Of a stretch of DNA of 35,098 bases, positions 11,864 to 19,455 are shown piece by piece. The notes beneath the pieces are model-generated. The model saw only the letters and a program-made list of their open reading frames with translations. It was not told the DNA's origin and did no database searches. The DNA is from Acrasis kona (taxonomy: Eukaryota > Heterolobosea > Eutetramitea > Acrasida > Acrasidae). Position 1 is the stretch's first letter, and each line of letters begins with the position of its first letter. The stretch spans positions 1 through 35,098 of the forward strand of contig JAOPGA020000586.1 of the NCBI GenBank assembly GCA_026419775.2, in the 5' to 3' direction. The translations under genes and the position numbers were made by a program.

Positions 11864-12459
11864 TTTGATAACCACAAGTCAGTGCCTTCTTGGTTCTGTT
11901 GGTTTGGTTGACAAGGTATAACTACAAAAATATCTAGATAAGTGGCGGTGAGGACTTTTGTGAGAAGGTCGAATAAATGAAAAAAACAAAGTACAAATTG
12001 TACAACACCACTAGTATAAAAGTGAGTAAAGGATGTAACGTTGATTTTGATTGGGGACAGTTGGTCAATCGTATTTAGGGTGACAAATGCTCCATAAGCA
12101 CCACGGATAACTCTTATAGAGTGGGTAAGAGTTAAAAAACTACAACTTCGGAGTTCATGTTAAAGTTGGTCAACTCAGAAACCACAATTGCTGAATGCGT
12201 AAACGTTCGACATCAAATAGTTTTGTCTTGTTATCGTAAATTTCGATGATGTTACATTGTACGGTGGTCCGTGTTTATGATCAACTCCGGTTATGATTTC
12301 CTAACAATACGCTTTACTACTGATAATCTTTTGCAGAATTCACATCACAATATCCACAGCACATTTTAATTCAAGTTCAAAGATGCAAATTTCATTAAAG
12401 TGTATTGTCGTAATATTTTCCTCAAAAGTACATTTTTATTGTGGATGTTGGTTAATAAA
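11864..12459. other. Intergenic region with two GTTGGTCA copies
   Basis: No gene of normal size is supported in these 596 bp. The start-proximal part must hold the ARF GEF promoter. Two plus-strand GTTGGTCA octamers (12060 and 12165) each precede an ATG by 27 and 30 nt, but those ATGs open only 7- and 14-codon frames. They may be unused promoter-like sites, or mark short or non-coding transcripts. Confidence 0.4.
12060..12172 (+). promoter_or_regulatory. Two GTTGGTCA octamers (12060-12067, 12165-12172)
   Basis: Exact copies of an octamer found at the same distance before real start codons at 13074 and 29166. Here each is followed by an ATG (12087 and 12195) opening only a micro-frame, so they are promoter-like sites without an evident gene. 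Confidence 0.35.
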
Positions 12460-12834
12460 TTAAAGGGCTTGTTTTCGTTCTTCATCAGTAATGTCGCAGG
12501 CTTTGTGAAAGATATCCATAACCCTCGTATCAACATTAATCCTTCTTTGTAGTAACCTTCTCCATTTTCTCATTTTGCTCTCAACTTTCAATCTTCTCCG
12601 CCGTGCTACAATAAGTTCATGTACAACAGGGGAGCAAGATAAATATGATAGGGCATCGCATCCAAGAATACTGCTAATGTGCGGTAGTAGGATGTGATTT
12701 AAGTATTGTTCTTGTTGTGCTTTATCCAAATCTCGGATGCTCTTTGGTGCATCCTCATTCTTTATGGTATCCTCATCAAGTGTAACGACTTGTTCTTGCT
12801 TCAAGCCTACCTCAGATGATGCACCTTCACTCAT
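12460..12834 (-). CDS. Small orphan protein, acidic N-terminus and basic helical C-terminus
   Basis: A 124-aa single-exon frame beginning MSEGASSEVG. The first 45 residues are acidic and probably disordered (VTLDEDTIKNEDAPK). The middle (LNHILLPHISSILGCDALSY) looks helical and hydrophobic. A strongly basic helix follows (VARRRRLKVESKMRKWRRLL), then an amphipathic C-terminus ending ERKQAL. No signal peptide or membrane segment. The basic helix could bind nucleic acid or act as a nuclear signal, but this is inference. It is divergent from the gene at 13074, about 240 bp away. I do not recognise the family. Confidence 0.6.
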   Translation of the reverse strand: MSEGASSEVGLKQEQVVTLDEDTIKNEDAPKSIRDLDKAQQEQYLNHILLPHISSILGCDALSYLSCSPVVHELIVARRRRLKVESKMRKWRRLLQRRINVDTRVMDIFHKACDITDEERKQAL

Positions 12835-13042
12835 TTTGCAAATCTTTCTGTTTATATTTGGTGATTTGTATGAATAAGTTTGTCTTATGAAAGGAAAAGG
12901 AATTGAATGAATATGACACCTACCAAAAGGAGTTGAAAAAGTCCTTGCAAAAGTTTTTACAAAAAATCTGAAATTGTCCTTCCGCTAAAGAGAATCTGAA
13001 GAACTGAGGATGATAATTATTTATGTGGGTTGATTGGAATCT

Positions 13043-13050
13043 GTTGGTCA
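13043..13050 (+). promoter_or_regulatory. GTTGGTCA octamer 31 nt before the start codon at 13074
   Basis: One of seven plus-strand, non-coding copies of this octamer in the window. Position relative to the ATG matches the copy at 29135, suggesting an initiator or core-promoter element with a very short 5' UTR. Confidence 0.45.
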
Positions 13051-13073
13051 ATTCAACATTAGGATTGTAAAGA

Positions 13074-13841
13074 ATGGGGGATGGTGAGGGGAAGTATTTA
13101 TCGAACCTTTTTTACATCATGGATCCTTTTTGTGATAATGACGAAATTTCACATGGGATACAAAAGCACATGACGAACGGTAAAAGGGCGGATATAACCA
13201 AACATTTGAGGAGAGTATTGTCTGTAGAACTTTTTATTACGGAAATCAAATATAATCCACAATTTACCGACTTGATATTATTTACACTTTTGGAATACTG
13301 CAGAATCTCCAAAGAATGTGTACCACAAATCAAAGAATTGTGTTCAGTTTGGAAACATGTTTTATTTGATAAGCGGCATATACCGAGGTTCTTGAGGTTA
13401 TATTCTAGAGCATTCGAGAAACAATGTCTTCATTTATTTTCTGGTAAATGTAAAACCCCCGCATTAAGCGGGTCGTACTTATTGGATAAGGATGTGTTTC
13501 TTTCGGTGTGTAGTTTAATGTGTCATTTTGAGGACATTTCTACTATTGACGTAATTTTCACGTCAAAATTATTCCAGATTGGAACTGCTATAATCATTAA
13601 TCCTTTGTTATCCGAACAGTCTATGATACCTGCAAGCATTGTGCTGTATTCTCTGTGTCATTGCCTTGAGCGTGGTCTTACTTTACAATATAAATTATTT
13701 AAAGCACCAAACTCCACCTTCTTGAACATTATGAATTTACTTCATAATGAAAAGAACACAGTAGATCCTGCATTTGGTAGGAGGCTTACGCAAATATTAA
13801 AGATGTGTATTGGTTACGACCCTTTTAATTTGACATTTTGA
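13074..13841 (+). CDS. Orphan helical protein (255 aa)
   Basis: Single-exon protein starting MGDGEGKYLS; a second in-frame ATG (MDPFCDND) lies 15 codons on. No signal peptide or clear transmembrane helix. The sequence is rich in Leu, Cys and His and reads as stacked amphipathic helices (LLEYCRISKECVPQIKELCS, VLYSLCHCLERGLTLQYKLF), like an ARM/HEAT-type all-helical fold. At least 13 cysteines are spread without a zinc-finger spacing. I do not recognise the family. A GTTGGTCA octamer lies 31 nt before the ATG. The length and coding composition make it a real gene; the function is unknown. Confidence 0.7.
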   Translation: MGDGEGKYLSNLFYIMDPFCDNDEISHGIQKHMTNGKRADITKHLRRVLSVELFITEIKYNPQFTDLILFTLLEYCRISKECVPQIKELCSVWKHVLFDKRHIPRFLRLYSRAFEKQCLHLFSGKCKTPALSGSYLLDKDVFLSVCSLMCHFEDISTIDVIFTSKLFQIGTAIIINPLLSEQSMIPASIVLYSLCHCLERGLTLQYKLFKAPNSTFLNIMNLLHNEKNTVDPAFGRRLTQILKMCIGYDPFNLTF

Positions 13842-14213
13842 ATTGTAATAATTGTTAGGGGCCTTGTGTGATAAAAAATATTATTGTTGCTCTTTTATAT
13901 TCCGGTACGTGGGTGTGCTCCCATGAATTTGGTATGAACGACTCGGTCTAATAATTAGACATAGGAGTGTTACGCCAGTATTTTGCGAACTCTGACTTTG
14001 TATTTTATATTTCTTGTAGCGAAGGAATTTTTATAAATAGTCAATTTTTCTGTAATTGTTGAAGGCAGGTTTGGCATTGACGTCGGTTGGTGCGGGACAT
14101 CAATACCTTCATTTCCTAATAAAATAAAAATGTAACCAATTAACTACTGATGTCAATTATTTTGATTGCTCATAATTTTAGTCAGAAAAAAGCAAGAGGG
14201 TGAACAGTAGAGA
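13842..14213. other. Intergenic region, 3' flank of the orphan gene and promoter of the sterol desaturase gene
   Basis: About 370 bp without a supported gene. AATAAAATAAA near 14117 could serve as a polyadenylation signal. A weak GGTTGGTG sequence lies near 14084. No RNA gene fold was seen. Confidence 0.4.
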
Positions 14214-15209
14214 ATGGACTACATACATCAGTTTGACAACGTGCTATCAAATGATGTGTTCTTCAAGTTCTCCGTNATATTCCCTATCCTTAGTACAGCA
14301 AGTTTTCTCGTACAAGCCATACCCTTGACTCTATTGGTGTACTTGAACCCTACATGGCTTAGAAACTAGATACGTTAAAGGCCAGACCTGAGGATGAGGA
14401 GATTACAAGACAATTGGTTTGGGGAGTTTTTTATAGTTTGAGGAACCACGTTGTGCTGTTTAGCGTTCCATTTCGTCTCTATTCCCAGTAAGTCCTACAA
14501 CATGTATTGCGTTAATCCTCTAGTATTTGGAGAGTACTCTTCGCCACGTCATGATTTGGGATGATGCAGTGTCTTGGGTGACACTTGCTTCACTACTGCA
14601 GTTTACCGCCTTTGTGTACATTGAGGACTTTTTGTACTATCAGATTCACAAAGTTTTCCATGTTAACAAGACTTTGTTCTCATTTGTTCACGGACTACAT
14701 CATTCCATCAAAAGACCCGTGGCTCTTGCTGGTCACTACATGTCCGCATCCGAGTTCTTGTAAGTATCACTTGTGCACTGAGTTTGTAACGTTATTAGCA
14801 TGATAGGAGGAACTGTTGTTATCACACCCTTCCTAATTGGAGCCGTTACAACAATGTTCGGATATCCCGTTCATTATTTTGTGTTGTTCATCTGGATTGT
14901 GTTTAGAAACTGGGAGGCTGCAGAAGAACATGGTACTTTAAAATATTGATTTTATTAGTAATTAACAATGATAGCTGGATTTGAAGCACCATTCTTAATT
15001 GCCAAATACTTTATTCCCGGATATGATGGACCTTCGTTCCATTACTTCCATCGTAAGTAGTTCAAAATGTAATTTGTGATTCATTGCAATCTTTAGATCT
15101 TAAAGTAATTGGAAACTATGGAGCTGTGACTGCAGTGCACGATAGGATAGGAAACACTGTAAGTCGTGGGTACGATGAACATTTACAAAGAATGTCCACT
15201 TCGAAATAA
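14214..15209 (+). CDS. Membrane fatty acid hydroxylase / C-4 methylsterol oxidase-like protein, sequence defects in exon 1
   Basis: Fatty acid hydroxylase superfamily, diiron enzymes in the ER membrane that oxidise sterols or lipids; ERG25/SMO-type is the nearest sense, with substrate uncertain. All three histidine boxes are present: HKVFH (HxxxH), HGLHH (HxxHH) and HYFHH (HxxHH), plus EEHAGFEAP. Downstream introns are 14760-14798, 14933-14974 and 15053-15096. Exon 1 (from ATG 14214) is damaged as given: an N at 14276, a frame break near 14363-14366 where AGAAAC would read on as AGAAAAC (NPTWLRKLD), and a donor written CAGTAAGT at 14486 where CAGGTAAGT would keep the frame. With those two bases the exons total 837 nt, exactly 278 codons plus stop. 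Consensus error is more likely than a pseudogene because the rest is intact. Confidence 0.8.
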
Positions 15210-15411
15210 ATTTTTCTTATCTTTTTCAATATTAGAATGTTCTTTCCCCCTCTTATTTGTTCGAATACAGTATTGATTTTTACTTTTTTAACGGATCATA
15301 TATAGTAACAAAAAGGAGAATTATACAGTAACTACAGTATTGATTTCACCAGTTATAGTTATCCCTCTGATGTCGTATTGAAAACCTTTTGCAAAAAAAA
15401 TAATTGATAAA

Positions 15412-15419
15412 GTTGACTA
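15412..15419 (+). promoter_or_regulatory. GTTGACTA, variant of the GTTGGTCA element
   Basis: Lies 26 nt before the phosphodiesterase start codon. The same GTTGACTA stands 32 nt before the CFAP251 start codon. It resembles GTTGGTCA in sequence and position. Confidence 0.3.
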
Positions 15420-15437
15420 TTAAAACTACGGAATAGG

Positions 15438-17474
15438 ATGGGAAGCGGGTGTTCTGCTATTGAGAGCAAGGGAACGGTAAAGCCTGCGAAGAGCACCACA
15501 TTTTCTTCCTATGCTGCATCTCTTCCAAAGCTATTCTGTGATGCATACATTTCAGGAACCAAATACTTGTGCTCTTGTAACGCGACAACAAACCACAAAG
15601 CAATCATATTTGCGTGCACCGACGCTCATAAACATTGTCACCAGAAACTTGTCCACCCTGATGAATTTAAAGACATTGTAAGATTATAGGTTCAGCTTAA
15701 CTAACCCAATTAGAAGGAACAAATCGAAAAAAGCCAGAGAAACAAGGACAAAAAGATTGATTGGGAGACCTTCTTTTCTAGTTTAAAAAATGCGTTTTAT
15801 AATAAAAAAGTCGTGATTGAGATGGACAGTGGTAGAGGCTCCGGAAACGAGAACTGTATTTTGGGCATTACGCTTGAGTTCCCTAATGGATTTGAAAAAT
15901 CTTCGTTCTCTCTTCGATTGAGACCTGTAATGGATAAGTGGAGTTCAGTGTCAACAGCCTTCTTGGAGCCATTGTACCAATTCTATGCTATTAGAACCGA
16001 GACCTCCCCTACAGAAAAAGTAGACGAACTAGAGAAGCAATTAAAACTGTTAAAAGAAAAGCACATATTTTTGGAGAAGAAGCACGACGTCAGCGATCCC
16101 TCTCAAAACACAAATAAGTCGGAGGATGAGGAAAAGAAGGCAGCTAATAAAACGCCACTAGAAGATCAGCAACCTAGCATGAACTCAGAGGAAGTCATCA
16201 AATTTTTAAAGGAAATTAAAAAGAAGTTTATTCAAACCAAAGCCATCTCCGAGAGCGAACACGATAGTTTGAACGCAGTCCTGAAGACTATTAGTTTGAA
16301 CCAACTATATACAATTCAATTGGACAAAAAAATCACCAAGGACTACGATGGGGAGGTAATTGCCTGGATCAAGAAAAAGTACTCGCTACAAGATTCTCAA
16401 GATGCTCATAAGAGAAGTAGAAAAGAAAAAGACAAAGAGCCTACTGTGTCAAATGCTGATTTTAAAAAGAACATGGACTCCTCTTCCATAGACAAGATGA
16501 AGACCAGACAAGATATTGTCAACATGTTCGATTCTGTTGATCAATGGAACTTTGACATTCTTTCACTTAGCGAGCTCACCGAAGGACAAGCTCTATTTAC
16601 AACAGCTTACACTCTTTTCGTCAAATATGACCTATTGAACAAGTTTGGAATCAACGAGCAAGTTTTAATCAACTTCTTAAAAGCTGTTCAAGATGGCTAC
16701 AACGATGTCCCTTACCACAATGCCATGCACGCCGCAGATGTATTGCAAGCTCTACACTACGTCATTATGAAAGGTGGCATGAGTCAATATTTAAGCGACG
16801 AGGACATGCTGGCTGCATTTATTGCCGCTATTGTACATGACTATGACCATCCAGGACTCAACAATACATTTATGATTAATTCACAGAGTTACCTTGCGAC
16901 GTTATATAACGACAGAAGTGTTTTGGAAAATCATCACTGTGCCCAGGCCTTTGAAATCATGCGAAGCAAAGATTCAAACATTTTGCAGTACCTTCAAGAC
17001 GAACAAATCAAAGACATTAGAGAGACCATAATTCAGATGGTTTTAGCAACCGACATGAACCAACATTCAAAAATATTGAGTTTGTTCAAGGGAAGATTAG
17101 AAGCAGAATCTGATTTTAGTCAGAAGGATGATGTGCGCTTAGCATTGCAAATTGCCATAAAGGTTGCAGATGTATCGAACAGCTCCAGACCAACAGACTT
17201 GTATTTAAAGTGGGCGGAGAGGCTCGGTGCCGAATATTACATTCAAGGAGATAAGGAAAGAGAATTGTCATTGCCAATTTCTCCGTTCTGCGATAGAACA
17301 AAACCATCATTGAACAATCTACAAACAATGTTTATTAGTATGATTGTCGAACCAATGTTTATAGACTTTGCTCAACTGCTACCCAACATGAAGTTCACGT
17401 TGGACCATATTGGTAAGAACAAAGAATACTGGGCAGATAACGCTGCTGAAATTGACCAGCCAAAGCAAATGTAA
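15438..17474 (+). CDS. HD-type class I cyclic nucleotide phosphodiesterase with N-terminal acylation motif
   Basis: Class I 3',5'-cyclic nucleotide phosphodiesterase, hydrolysing cAMP and/or cGMP. Exons 15438-15677 and 15714-17474 (intron 36 nt) give 666 aa. The catalytic domain spans about 390-660 and has the metal-binding set: YHNAMHAADV (near 413), HDYDHPGLNN (near 455) and the aspartate of ADVSN (near 564), plus SPFCDR and the purine-binding glutamine in LQTMFISMIVEP. The N-terminus MGSGCS fits N-myristoylation on Gly2 with palmitoylation on Cys5, so the enzyme is probably on a membrane. A Cys-rich segment (YLCSCNATTNHK, about 55-70) and a coiled coil (about 183-205) lie before a charged linker. 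No GAF, UCR or PAS domain is evident. Nucleotide preference cannot be told from sequence alone. Confidence 0.93.
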
Positions 17475-17609
17475 ATTAAAATTGAATCATGATAATGTTT
17501 TGGTATTTTTATTAATCTAATTCAACCAATAAATTCCAAGTATTTAGAACGATTATCTTTTCTTCAAAAACAGTTTTTCATTTATTTACCCATGCTTCTC
17601 TCCTATTGT
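17475..17609. other. 3' flank of the phosphodiesterase gene
   Basis: AT-rich with AATAAA at 17528, about 55 bp after the stop, a plausible polyadenylation signal. No gene seen. Confidence 0.4.
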
Positions 17610-18110
17610 AGGCCGTACTATAATCAAACCCTATGATGTCAATTTTAAGAAGGGCGAGGAATTTGATAATGTTCCGATCGGTTGGTTGGTGAATGTTGTT
17701 TGAACAGGATAATCCTATGGATTCCATGTTAGTTCGAACGATAGGACGAATGACGTATTACGATCTAAAAACTTGAGTTATTTGCGATAGCGAGTGAATT
17801 GTGGGATCATTCTTCGTTTTGGAAATGCCATCCAAATCACCCAGATTCGATCAGAATCAACAACACCTTTTAACTCAATATAATCTCAAAAATCCAGAAT
17901 CAAGCAAATTACCCATACTATTCATGAGTAGTTTGATGTGGCTATCACTGGCAACCACTTTATTTTTCAAGTTGATCAGAATGGTTACAAAGTGGTACAA
18001 AAAGGTGTCAATAAAAATTATCCATTGATTATTCCGGGAGAGTTGGTTATACCTGTAAACGTCCGTTTCTCCGAACGACAAACGGCTATATTCAAAACCT
18101 ATAAATTTGG
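17610..18110 (+). pseudogene. Decayed or misassembled coding relic, family not recognised
   Basis: Plus-strand runs look coding but lie in different frames: IIKPYDVNFKKGEEFDNVPI then GWLVNVV (17620-17700), DRTNDVLRSKNLSYL (near 17740-17785), a run rich in Gln/Asn around 17830-17920, and NHFIFQVDQNGYKVVQKG followed by NKNYPLIIPGELVIPVNVRF (17950-18070). The last part alternates hydrophobic and polar residues like a beta-sandwich. No set of 40-nt introns joins all runs. A possible 45-nt GT-AG intron exists near 17930 but would remove a coding-like run. It could be a pseudogene, a gene with sequence errors like the desaturase nearby, or a gene with an unusual structure. The next gene begins just downstream. 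Confidence 0.4.
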
Positions 18111-18154
18111 ACAGAGTTTTGCAGTACTAGTCTTTATTATTCATAAACTCGTCA

Positions 18155-18451
18155 ATGAAAGCTGTCGCCTTGCTTCTAGTGCTTGTTGCCTTTGCCACTT
18201 TCGTTGCTGGAAATTTCAGACTAGCGTTGGATAAGAGATTTGCAAAGATGGCTCCATGTTCAGCTGAAGAATGCGACGAGTACTGTATCGAAAGATACAT
18301 GGCCGACAATTCTCGCCATAACTATGACGGTTGCAAAGATGCATGCTACAAGAAAATCCCAACAAGACCATTAGCTGCAGGTGTTAAATGGCTCTACAGT
18401 TGCCATAAGAGAGGATACTTTGAGTACAAGCCACAACCAGGATCTATGTAA
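18155..18451 (+). CDS. Small secreted six-cysteine protein
   Basis: 98-aa single-exon protein. MKAVALLLVLVAFATFVAG is a clear signal peptide, probably cut after Gly19. The mature part of about 79 residues has six cysteines in the pattern C-x4-C-x3-C ... C-x3-C ... C (APCSAEECDEYC, GCKDAC, YSCHK), which suggests two short helices tied by disulfides plus one further bond. It is charged and soluble with no membrane anchor. A TATAAA sequence at 18100 lies 55 bp before the ATG. I do not recognise the family. A secreted or lumenal factor is a safe inference; nothing in the sequence says what it binds. Confidence 0.75.
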   Translation: MKAVALLLVLVAFATFVAGNFRLALDKRFAKMAPCSAEECDEYCIERYMADNSRHNYDGCKDACYKKIPTRPLAAGVKWLYSCHKRGYFEYKPQPGSM

Positions 18452-18555
18452 AGCACAAGAATAAACATTCTTCATGTAACTGTTCAATTCTTGGTCACCA
18501 AGATATAAAAGAAAAAACACTAACAATTTTAAATAGGATGATTGGCAACTGGTTA

Positions 18556-18579
18556 TAACGAGGTGTCTAACGAGGTGTC
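18556..18579. repeat. Perfect 12-bp tandem duplication (TAACGAGGTGTC x2)
   Basis: Two adjacent exact copies. It lies about 100 bp after the stop of the secreted six-cysteine gene. It could be a recent slippage event or a duplicated binding site. Confidence 0.7.
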
Positions 18580-19265
18580 TTATAAGTACAGAAATACACT
18601 GTTGTTTATAAGTACTCCTGTACCTTATGAATAATCTGCTGATGGCAAGGTTCGGAAGAATTGTATTCACACAGACTTCTCATCATACCTAGAGCAATCT
18701 AATGGTAAGAAGGCGGTCGACGGGTCTTTCAGCAAAACGAACTGTATTGCATGTCTGAATTAAATTCTGCAATAGTGCGGTTTTCGAATTGAAGCAGTTG
18801 TAGGTGTTTATCATACATCCATCAACAGTTACTGCGTAACCCTTATGCCTCCATCCTGCAAATCAGTTGTTTGGTTGGCTCAGATTTTGTTACAAAAATT
18901 CAAGGTCAAAATTCTTAGTTACCATCCGTCAAAGTTGCGAGGTTTGGGAAGAAAAAAAGAACGCATGTGAGAAGTAATGACAACAATATTTGATTTGCTT
19001 TGGCCTTGAAGATTCAAAAGCTTGAGATCACAGTACAAAACATTGCTGAGGAGGAGAAGGAGGTAAAAAGGAGATGAGTGAGGAGAGTAAAAATTGATGA
19101 TAAACAAAACTAGCATTATTACAACACACTTTCTTGCTTTGTAATATAACCATAACATATATCAGAACTTACTACTACAAATATATAACTTAATCTTTAG
19201 TTGTATAAACAGGATTGCTACAGCAAAGCATTCAAATTTCAAAGGAATACATACTCTTAGCGTGA

Positions 19266-19279
19266 CACCACGAGTGGTG
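19266..19279. promoter_or_regulatory. Perfect dyad CACCAC-GA-GTGGTG upstream of CFAP251
   Basis: Six-base arms with a 2-nt centre, about 180 bp before the CFAP251 start codon. It is a plausible site for a dimeric regulator, but one copy only and no known factor. Confidence 0.25.
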
Positions 19280-19423
19280 GATTGGTGATTTAGTTGCGAA
19301 CAATCCTGTAATATCAGTCGCGGTCACCAATTTTTATGATAGGAGACCTGAACACCAGAGAATGTAAAATTCAAATAAGATAATAGCAACAATACTTTAT
19401 GATAAACAATCAACAACAAATTG

Positions 19424-19431
19424 GTTGACTA
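19424..19431 (+). promoter_or_regulatory. GTTGACTA element before CFAP251
   Basis: Identical to the octamer before the phosphodiesterase gene; here 32 nt before the ATG, the spacing also seen for GTTGGTCA at 13043 and 29135. Confidence 0.3.
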
Positions 19432-19455
19432 AATATTTGCGCATTTTCTGTTGTA

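Larger units (their letters stand above)
18452..19455. other. Intergenic region, about 1 kb, with small repeats upstream of CFAP251
   Basis: No supported gene. Minus-strand frames at 18371-18670 and 18919-19158 lack any domain and the latter is low-complexity hydrophobic. It holds a 12-bp perfect tandem duplication (18556-18579), two TTATAAGTAC copies near 18580 and 18606, a 14-bp dyad (19266-19279) and the GTTGACTA element at 19424. Confidence 0.45.

Noticed and set aside
13858-13990. Possible tRNA-like segment after the orphan gene
   Set aside because: Short inverted matches (GGG...CCC) but no A-box/B-box pair and no cloverleaf.
14334-14359. A 26-nt GT-AG intron that would skip the frame break in the desaturase exon 1
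   Set aside because: All other introns in the window are 35-52 nt, and the segment it would remove reads VYLNPTWLR, which fits the family well. It would also leave the second break at 14488 unexplained.
18919-19158. 79-codon minus-strand hydrophobic frame
   Set aside because: Low-complexity Leu/Ser/Tyr-rich translation of a purine-rich tract; no supporting signal.
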